Source of the DNA: an uncultured Woeseia sp. | Lineage (GTDB): Bacteria; Pseudomonadota; Gammaproteobacteria; Steroidobacterales; Woeseiaceae | DNA length: 6,063 nt | Assembly: GCA_937925605.1 (NCBI GenBank) | Contig: CALALV010000194.1 | Location: forward strand, 1 to 6,063 | Reading direction: 5' to 3' | Part shown: positions 1 to 6,063 of the stretch, in pieces | Layout: each line of letters begins with the position of its first letter | How positions within the stretch are numbered: position 1 is the stretch's first letter | Program-made: the position numbers and the translations under genes | The notes under the pieces: generated by a model | The model's input: only the letters and a program-made list of their open reading frames with translations | Told to the model about the DNA's origin: nothing | The model's database searches: none

Positions 1-953
1 GCGGACCCCGCCGCGTGCCGGGCCAGCGCGTCGAGCAGCGCGCGGAAATCCGCGGGCAGCGCGGCCGCGAATTCGAGCGCCGCGCCGCTCACCGGGTGTG
101 CGAACGCGAGCCGGGTCGCGGCCAGCGCCTGGCGCCGGAATGCGCGCAGCGTGGCGGCCAGCTCGTCGTCGGTGCCGGCCGGCAGCGCGAGCCGGCCGCC
201 GTAGACCGGGTCGCCGACCAGCGGGTGACGACGGTGCGCGAAGTGCACGCGGATCTGGTGCGTGCGCCCGGTCTCGAGCTTGACCGCAACGTGGGTGTGC
301 GCGGCGAAACGCTCCAGCACGCGGTAGTGCGTGACCGCGGGCTTGCCCTCCGCCTGTACGCTCATGCGCTTGCGGTCCACCGGGTGCCGGCGGATCGGCG
401 CGTCGATCGTGCCGCCTGCGGTCAGCCGGCCGACGCAGACGGCCTCGTAGTGCCGGTCGATCTCGCGCGCGGCGAGCGCGCGCGTGAGCGCCGTGTGTGC
501 GGTCAGCGTCTTGCCGACCAGCAGCAGCCCGCTCGTGTCCTTGTCGAGGCGATGCACGATGCCGGCACGCGGCAGCGACTCGAGCCCGGGCGCATGGTGC
601 AGCAGGCCGTTCATCAGCGTGCCGTGCGTGTTGCCGGCGCCGGGGTGCACGACGAGCCCGGCGGGCTTGTCGATGACCAGCAGGTGCTCGTCCTCGAACA
701 CGACGGCCAGCGCGATCGCCTCCGGGCGGCTCGTCACCGCCGGCTCGGCCTCGGGCCGCACCACGACCGCCTCACCGCCGATGACCGTGTCGCGCGGCCG
801 GCGCGGCCCGCCGTCGACGGTCACCCGGCCCTTTTTCAGCCAGTCGGCCAGGCGGCTGCGCGAATAGTCCGGAAACATCTGCGCGAGCGCCCGGTCCAAG
901 CGATGACCGGCGAGTTCCGGGGGAATGGTCTGTTCGAGCGGGGCCTCGGCCAT
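1..953 (-). CDS. rluD: 23S rRNA pseudouridine synthase RluD (3' end cut by window edge)
   Basis: RluA-family pseudouridine synthase. In E. coli, RluD converts uridines 1911, 1915 and 1917 in helix 69 of 23S rRNA to pseudouridine, which supports late 50S assembly. The visible part is 317 codons with no stop, against 326 residues in E. coli, so only a few C-terminal residues are missing. An S4-type RNA-binding domain spans about residues 15-75 (HRLDRALAQMFPDYSRSRL). The catalytic domain follows, with VIDKPAGLVVHPG at 93-105, the signature HRLDKDTSG at 134-142 (catalytic Asp137), and GRTHQIRVH at 229-237. The ATG at 953 is the only usable start: an in-frame TAA lies at 993-995 and no ATG, GTG or TTG falls between. 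No Shine-Dalgarno sequence is evident. It is divergent from bamD, a pairing common in gammaproteobacteria. The closest alternatives are RluA or RluC paralogues, but the S4 domain and the bamD neighbour favour RluD. Confidence 0.93.
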   Translation of the reverse strand, partial: MAEAPLEQTIPPELAGHRLDRALAQMFPDYSRSRLADWLKKGRVTVDGGPRRPRDTVIGGEAVVVRPEAEPAVTSRPEAIALAVVFEDEHLLVIDKPAGLVVHPGAGNTHGTLMNGLLHHAPGLESLPRAGIVHRLDKDTSGLLLVGKTLTAHTALTRALAAREIDRHYEAVCVGRLTAGGTIDAPIRRHPVDRKRMSVQAEGKPAVTHYRVLERFAAHTHVAVKLETGRTHQIRVHFAHRRHPLVGDPVYGGRLALPAGTDDELAATLRAFRRQALAATRLAFAHPVSGAALEFAAALPADFRALLDALARHAAGS

Positions 954-998
954 TGGGCGGCGGTTCGGCGGTCTGCCAGCGATCCCGGGAGTTTACGG

Positions 999-1004
999 TA
1001 TACT
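999..1004 (+). promoter_or_regulatory. Putative sigma-70 -10 box for bamD (TATACT) in the divergent rluD/bamD region
   Basis: TATACT matches the TATAAT consensus at five of six positions and stands out in GC-rich DNA. It lies 68 bp before the bamD start, giving a leader of roughly 60 nt. The -35 is poor: the best match is CTGCCA at 973-978, with an over-long 20-bp spacer. The core GTATAC is self-complementary, so the opposite strand reads TATACC (1002-997) and then TAAACT (995-990), either of which could be the -10 box for rluD. The promoter assignment is inference from the sequence and the divergent layout. Confidence 0.5.
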
Positions 1005-1027
1005 CGCGCGTTTTCCGCGCCCGGCGC

Positions 1028-1056
1028 GGCCGCCTCAGGCGGCCTGCGGGCGCCCG
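1028..1056. repeat. Two adjacent GC palindromes in the bamD leader
   Basis: Positions 1028-1044 read GGCCGCCTCAGGCGGCC, a perfect odd palindrome that in RNA gives a 7-bp stem with a UCA loop. Positions 1047-1056 read CGGGCGCCCG, a perfect 10-bp palindrome. Both lie between the putative -10 box and the bamD start at 1073, so the transcript would carry a stable structure just before its ribosome-binding region. No T-tract follows, so this is not an intrinsic terminator. In DNA this GC-rich, short palindromes arise by chance fairly often, so function is uncertain. Confidence 0.55.
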
Positions 1057-1072
1057 AGCCAGCCGGAATCCG

Positions 1073-1849
1073 ATGACCCGACGACTGCACGCCCTTTTCC
1101 GCTCCGCCCGCCTGCGGGCCTTGTTCGCGCTGCTGTTCGCGGCCGCGCTCGCCAGCGGCTGCGCCGGCACCGAGGAAGAAGAGAACAGGCTGATCAACGA
1201 CATCACGCGCGCCTACGAGACGGCGCAGCGCTCGGTGCGCGGCGGCAACTACCGTCGCGCGATCCAGATCTTCGAGGCGCTGCAGGCGCGCTTCCCGTTC
1301 AGTGACCTGTCGAAGCAGATCCAGCTCGAGCTGATGCACGCTTATTACAAGAGTGGCCAGCAGGAGCAGGCGATCGATGCAGCCGACACCTTCATGCGCG
1401 AGAACCCGACGCACCCGCGTTACGACTATGCCCTGTACCTGAAGGGACTCGCCTACTTCGAGCGCGAGCCCGGCGTGCTCGAGCGCTGGTTCAAGCGCGA
1501 CCTGACGAAGCGCCCGCCGCGCGACGGCGCGCTCGCGTTCTCGCTGTTCAAGCGGCTGGTCGAGCGCTACCCGGCGAGCCCGTACGCGCCGGACGCCGAG
1601 CAGCGCATGGTGTACCTGAAGAACCGCCTCGCGGCCTACGAAAACAACGTCGCGCGCTTCTACCTCGAGCGCGAGGCCTACGTCGCGGCGCTGAACCGGG
1701 CGAAGAATGCGCTGGAGGAATACAACGGCGCGGACAGCGCGCGCGAGACGCTCCAGATCATGATCGAGGCTTACCAGGGACTCGGCATGGACGAGCTGGC
1801 CGCGGACGCCCGGCGGGTACGCGACGCCAACTTCCCGGGCGGCGACTAG
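1073..1849 (+). CDS. bamD: Outer membrane protein assembly factor BamD (lipoprotein)
   Basis: BamD is the essential lipoprotein subunit of the BAM complex. It is anchored to the inner leaflet of the outer membrane, contacts BamA, and helps deliver beta-barrel proteins for insertion. The product is 258 aa, against 245 in E. coli. Residues 1-29 form a lipoprotein signal: an Arg-rich start, a hydrophobic core (LRALFALLFAAALASG), and Cys30 as the lipidation site. The lipobox reads A-S-G-C, with Ala instead of the usual Leu at -3. The mature part is built of TPR helices: AYETAQRSVRGGNYRRAIQI at 48-67, RFPFSDLSKQIQLELMHAYY at 73-92, NPTHPRYDYALYLKGLAY at 111-128, and YPASPYAPDAEQRMVYLKNR at 166-185, followed by LAAYE. 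Each has a clear counterpart in E. coli BamD. The ATG at 1073 gives a proper signal peptide. An upstream in-frame ATG at 953 would add 40 residues and bury it. A weak GGAA lies 4 nt before the start. Confidence 0.95.
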   Translation: MTRRLHALFRSARLRALFALLFAAALASGCAGTEEEENRLINDITRAYETAQRSVRGGNYRRAIQIFEALQARFPFSDLSKQIQLELMHAYYKSGQQEQAIDAADTFMRENPTHPRYDYALYLKGLAYFEREPGVLERWFKRDLTKRPPRDGALAFSLFKRLVERYPASPYAPDAEQRMVYLKNRLAAYENNVARFYLEREAYVAALNRAKNALEEYNGADSARETLQIMIEAYQGLGMDELAADARRVRDANFPGGD

Positions 1850-1869
1850 CGGGCGGCGACGCGCCCCCG

Positions 1870-1888
1870 GCCGGCGGGACCCGCCGGC
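1870..1888. terminator. Hairpin between convergent bamD and nadE, possible bidirectional terminator
   Basis: GCCGGCGG (1870-1877) and CCGCCGGC (1881-1888) form a perfect 8-bp stem with a three-base loop, 20 bp beyond the bamD stop and touching the nadE stop codon. The position between two converging genes suits a bidirectional terminator. Neither strand has a T-run after the stem, so it does not meet the usual intrinsic-terminator pattern. It may instead act as an RNA 3'-end stabiliser, or termination may be Rho-dependent. Confidence 0.35.
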
Positions 1889-3519
1889 TACTCCGGCACG
1901 AGGTATTTCGACGTGATCGGGTAGCGCCAGTCGCGCCCGAACGCGCGGCTGGATATGCGGATGCCGGGCGGCGCCTGGCGGCGCTTGTACTCGTTGCGCT
2001 TCACCATCTCCAGCACCCGGATCACGATCCCGCGGTCGTAGCCGCGCGCCGAAATCTCGTCCACCGACAGGTCTTCCTCGATCAGCGCTTCGAGGATCGG
2101 GTCGAGCACGTCGTAGGGCGGCAGCGAGTCGGTGTCGCGCTGGTTCGGCTTGAGCTCGGCTGACGGTTCGCGCGTGATGACGCGCTCCGGGATCACCGGG
2201 CCCAGCGAGTTGCGATAACGCGCCAGCCGGTAGACCAGCGTCTTGCTGCAGTCCTTGATCGGCGCGAAGCCGCCGGCCATGTCGCCGTACAGGGTCGCGT
2301 AGCCGACCGCCATCTCGCTCTTGTTGCCGGTCGAAAGCAGCATGCGGCCGGTCTTGTTCGAAATGCCCATCAGCAGCAGTCCGCGACAGCGCGACTGGAT
2401 GTTCTCCTCGGTGACATCCGCCTCGCGATCGCCGAAGATTTTCTTCAGCGTGTCGACGGTCGCGGCATACATCGGCTCGATCGGCAGCACGTCGTAGCGC
2501 ACGCCGAGCCCGGTCGCCTGGGCGCGCGCGTCTTCCTGGCTCATCGTGCTCGTGTAGCGGAAGGGCATCATGACGGCGCGCACGCGCCCGGCGCCGAGAG
2601 CGTCGCAGGCGATGGCCAGCACCAGCGCCGAGTCGATGCCGCCGGACAGGCCCAGCACGACGCCGGGGAAGCCGTGTTTCTCGACGTAGTCGCGGGTGCC
2701 GGCAACGAGCGCGCCGTAGACGCTTTCCTCGGTGCCGGCGAGCGGCGTGACCTCGCCTGGCACCGGCACGACGCCGCTCGCGTTGGCGCGCAGCTCGACC
2801 TTGTAGAGGCCCTCGCCGAAGGCCGGTGCGCGGAACGTGACCTCGCCGTCACGGGTCATCGCGAAGGAGCCGCCGTCGAACACGAGTTCGTCCTGCCCGC
2901 CGACCATGTTCAGGTAAACCGCCGGGATGCCGGTCTCGGCGAGCCGCTGGCGCACGACGTCTTCGCGCTTGGCCTGGCTGCGCACCTCGTAGGGCGAACC
3001 GTTGATCGCCAGCAGCATCTCGGCGCCGGCCGAGCGGCTCTTCGCCGCCGGGCCCGCGCGCCACAGGTCCTCGCAGATCTGCAGGCCGATGCGGATGCCG
3101 TTCAGGCGGAAGGTCGCGGCCTCGCTGCCCGCCTCGAAGTAGCGTTCCTCGTCAAACACGCTGTAATTCGGCAGCAACTGCTTGCGGTAACGCGCCAGCC
3201 GCTGGCCGTCGTTGAACACGGCGCAGGCGTTGAAGATGCTGCCCTCGACGTACTCGGGATAGCCGAGCAACACGGCGATGCCGCGCACGCTGCCGCGCAC
3301 CTTTTCCACTGCCGCCTCGACCCGCCGCCGCAGGCCGGCGTGGAACAGCAGGTCCTCGGGCGGGTAGCCGCAGACGGACAGTTCCGGGAACGCGACGATG
3401 TCGGCCCGCAGCTCGTCGCGGGCGCGCTCGGCGTACTCGATGATGCGCGCGGTGTTGTTGGCGACATCGCCGACCACCAGGTCGAGCTGCGCCAGCGCCA
3501 CCGAAACGGAGTCTTTCAT
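1888..3519 (-). CDS. nadE: Glutamine-dependent NAD+ synthetase
   Basis: Catalyses the last step of NAD+ synthesis in the cytoplasm: deamido-NAD+ plus ATP and glutamine give NAD+, AMP, PPi and glutamate. The 543-aa length is typical of the two-domain glutamine-using form, whereas the ammonia-only form is about 275 aa. The N-terminal nitrilase-like amidase domain (about 5-250) shows its Glu-Lys-Cys triad: Glu46 in FPELSVCGYPPEDLL, Lys113 in YRKQLLPNY, and Cys149 in LQICEDLW. The C-terminal synthetase domain (about 265-543) has the ATP-pyrophosphatase P-loop SGGIDS (292-297), LLSTGNKSEMAVGY (394-407), GDMAGGFAPIKD (412-423) and RDTDSLPPYDVLDPIL (461-476). The ATG at 3519 starts the family-typical MKDSVSVALAQLDLVVGD. 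A GGAG lies 12 nt upstream, which is rather far. It starts 30 bp after the sucD stop on the same strand and is probably the third gene of that operon. It converges on bamD. Confidence 0.96.
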   Translation of the reverse strand: MKDSVSVALAQLDLVVGDVANNTARIIEYAERARDELRADIVAFPELSVCGYPPEDLLFHAGLRRRVEAAVEKVRGSVRGIAVLLGYPEYVEGSIFNACAVFNDGQRLARYRKQLLPNYSVFDEERYFEAGSEAATFRLNGIRIGLQICEDLWRAGPAAKSRSAGAEMLLAINGSPYEVRSQAKREDVVRQRLAETGIPAVYLNMVGGQDELVFDGGSFAMTRDGEVTFRAPAFGEGLYKVELRANASGVVPVPGEVTPLAGTEESVYGALVAGTRDYVEKHGFPGVVLGLSGGIDSALVLAIACDALGAGRVRAVMMPFRYTSTMSQEDARAQATGLGVRYDVLPIEPMYAATVDTLKKIFGDREADVTEENIQSRCRGLLLMGISNKTGRMLLSTGNKSEMAVGYATLYGDMAGGFAPIKDCSKTLVYRLARYRNSLGPVIPERVITREPSAELKPNQRDTDSLPPYDVLDPILEALIEEDLSVDEISARGYDRGIVIRVLEMVKRNEYKRRQAPPGIRISSRAFGRDWRYPITSKYLVPE

Positions 3520-3549
3520 GGTCTCGGGCTACTCCCGGAGGCAGCCGGC

Positions 3550-5585
<2,036 letters not shown>

Positions 5586-5601
5586 CAGCTCGACTGTCTG
5601 C

Positions 5602-5631
5602 AATAAGAAGCAAAGAGCGCCGGACCGGCGC
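5602..5631 (-). terminator. Hairpin plus T-rich stretch in the sucC leader (attenuator-like)
   Basis: Positions 5617-5631 are a perfect inverted repeat, GCGCCGG/CCGGCGC with a single central base; as RNA it gives a 6-bp stem with a three-base loop. Read in the sucC direction, it is followed at 5616-5602 by TCTTTGCTTCTTATT, in which 10 of 15 bases are T. That resembles an intrinsic terminator with an imperfect U-tract. It sits about 16 nt before the sucC start and downstream of the putative promoter, so it would act as an attenuator or a leader structure, not as an end-of-gene signal. The short stem and interrupted T-run keep confidence low. Confidence 0.35.
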
Positions 5632-5664
5632 CGCGTACCCGTGGGAGGGGGAAAAACCGGGCGT

Positions 5665-5693
5665 ATTTTGGAGCAAAGCCCCCCGAGACGCAA
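5665..5693 (-). promoter_or_regulatory. Putative sigma-70 promoter for sucC-sucD-nadE
   Basis: On the minus strand, TTGCGT (5693-5688) and CAAAAT (5670-5665) are separated by 17 bp. They match the -35 and -10 consensus at 3/6 and 4/6. The AT-rich CAAAATA patch is unusual for this DNA, and a start near 5657 would give a leader of about 70 nt that includes the hairpin at 5617-5631. No better hexamer pair was found in the gap, but the call rests on weak matches. Confidence 0.3.
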
Positions 5694-5721
5694 AAGCCTG
5701 CGGCGTGCGGCCGTCCGGTCG

Positions 5722-5744
5722 GGCCGATTCGACTACAATCGGCC
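5722..5744. repeat. Perfect 8-bp inverted repeat over the pilS -10 region (operator candidate)
   Basis: GGCCGATT (5722-5729) and AATCGGCC (5737-5744) are exact reverse complements separated by 7 bp. Symmetric arms with a short spacer are typical of sites bound by a dimeric regulator. The right arm overlaps the last bases of the putative -10 hexamer TACAAT, a position where a bound repressor would block polymerase. No regulator can be named from the motif. Confidence 0.5.
5734..5739 (+). promoter_or_regulatory. Putative -10 box (TACAAT) for the pilS-like gene
   Basis: TACAAT matches the -10 consensus at five of six positions and predicts a transcript starting near 5746, about 30 nt before the ATG at 5776. 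There is no recognisable -35 at the expected spacing (CCGTCC at 5711-5716), so the promoter may need an activator, or the call may be wrong. It lies inside the inverted repeat at 5722-5744. Confidence 0.45.
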
Positions 5745-5754
5745 GCGAACCGTG

Positions 5755-5762
5755 AAAGGGAG
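5755..5762 (+). promoter_or_regulatory. Candidate Shine-Dalgarno AAAGGGAG for the pilS-like gene
   Basis: AAAGGGAG is a good match to the anti-SD complement, but it ends 13 nt before the ATG at 5776, longer than the usual 5-9. An in-frame GTG at 5752 overlaps this element and so cannot use it. The ATG therefore remains the better start. Confidence 0.45.
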
Positions 5763-5775
5763 CGGCCGGACCGCC

Positions 5776-6063
5776 ATGCACAGCATCTCCACCCGGGACA
5801 CCGTCACGCTGCACCGCGACAACCTGCGGCGCGCGGCCGACGAGTCGGACCTGACCTGGCGCACGCTCAGCACGCTCAATTTCTTCCGCCTCGTCGTGGC
5901 ACTGGCGCTGCTCGTGCTGTTCTTCGCGAGCGGCGACCCGCGCTTTTTCGGCGACGCCTACCCGGCACTGTTCGCCGCGACCGGGGCCGGCTACCTCGTG
6001 TTCTCGATCGTCGCGGCACTCGCGATCCGGCTGCGCCTGATGCCGTCCGCACCGCTGATCGTG
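5776..6063 (+). CDS. pilS: N-terminus of a membrane sensor histidine kinase, probably PilS (cut by right edge)
   Basis: Only the first 96 codons are present. After a charged cytoplasmic start (about 1-33), two hydrophobic segments are visible: about 36-52 (FFRLVVALALLVLFFAS) and about 64-86 (ALFAATGAGYLVFSIVAALAIRL). The pattern of an aromatic-Arg entry to the first helix, then a short P-x-LF linker and YLVF-x-I-x-x-AL, matches my recollection of the start of Pseudomonas PilS, a six-helix sensor. In that system PilS phosphorylates PilR to drive sigma-54 transcription of pilin. The PAS, HisKA and ATPase domains lie beyond the window, so the kinase identity is inferred from the N-terminus and from the sucCD neighbourhood, which recurs beside pilS/pilR in some gammaproteobacteria. 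An unrelated multi-pass membrane protein remains possible. Confidence 0.7.
   Translation, partial: MHSISTRDTVTLHRDNLRRAADESDLTWRTLSTLNFFRLVVALALLVLFFASGDPRFFGDAYPALFAATGAGYLVFSIVAALAIRLRLMPSAPLIV

Noticed and set aside
953..1072. Upstream ATG at 953 as the bamD start
   Set aside because: It would place 40 residues ahead of the lipoprotein signal peptide and start on the same bases as the rluD start codon; the ATG at 1073 restores a normal lipoprotein.
15..1076. 353-codon open frame on the plus strand, opposite rluD
   Set aside because: The minus strand clearly encodes RluD with its catalytic motif. The plus frame is Arg/Ala/Gln-rich, shows no family features, and is open only because high GC removes stop codons.
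836..1414. Minus-strand frames of 144 and 192 codons across the rluD/bamD boundary
   Set aside because: They run antisense to bamD and out of frame with rluD, and they cross a promoter region; no family resemblance.
5641..5661. Possible G-quadruplex in the G-rich stretch of the sucC/pilS gap
   Set aside because: Only three separate runs of three or more G are present, short of the four required for a standard quadruplex.
5586..5693. TTG at 5693 as the start of sucC
   Set aside because: It would add 36 residues not found in the family, and the TTG lies within the putative -35 element. The ATG at 5585 gives the standard N-terminus and the exact E. coli length.

Overview
The window is a GC-rich stretch of ordinary bacterial chromosome, most likely from a gammaproteobacterium. 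The evidence is an RluD/BamD pair whose proteins resemble the E. coli versions, a succinyl-CoA synthetase beta subunit of exactly E. coli length (388 aa), and a PilS-type sensor start next to sucCD. I recall the last arrangement from Xanthomonas-type and some purple-sulfur/Ectothiorhodospira-type genomes. I cannot name the genus from the sequence alone. No mobile element, CRISPR array, tRNA, rRNA or phage gene is visible.

Layout from left to right: (1) 1-953, minus strand: rluD, the 23S rRNA pseudouridine synthase, cut by the left edge just before its end. (2) 954-1072: a 119-bp divergent promoter region with a TATACT box and GC-rich palindromes in the bamD leader. (3) 1073-1849, plus strand: bamD, an outer-membrane assembly lipoprotein. 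(4) 1850-1887: a short convergent gap with a strong hairpin that lacks a U-tract. (5) 1888-5585, minus strand: a compact block transcribed sucC-sucD-nadE. sucC and sucD overlap by ATGA, and nadE follows sucD after 30 bp. (6) 5586-5775: a 190-bp divergent regulatory region. It holds a hairpin with a T-rich flank in the sucC leader, and an 8-bp-arm inverted repeat over the probable -10 box of the rightward gene. (7) 5776-6063, plus strand: the first 96 codons of a membrane sensor kinase, probably pilS, cut by the right edge.

Functionally the window joins rRNA modification, outer-membrane biogenesis, the substrate-level phosphorylation step of the TCA cycle, the last step of NAD+ synthesis, and the start of a type IV pilus control system. 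The sucC-sucD-nadE grouping is the only metabolic linkage with an evident theme: a TCA enzyme together with the cofactor the cycle reduces. All complete genes are intact and their key catalytic residues are visible.

I did not find a convincing undescribed system. What merits a second look is the regulatory DNA in the two divergent intergenic regions. Several long open frames antisense to, or out of frame with, the real genes are products of high GC content and are rejected below.
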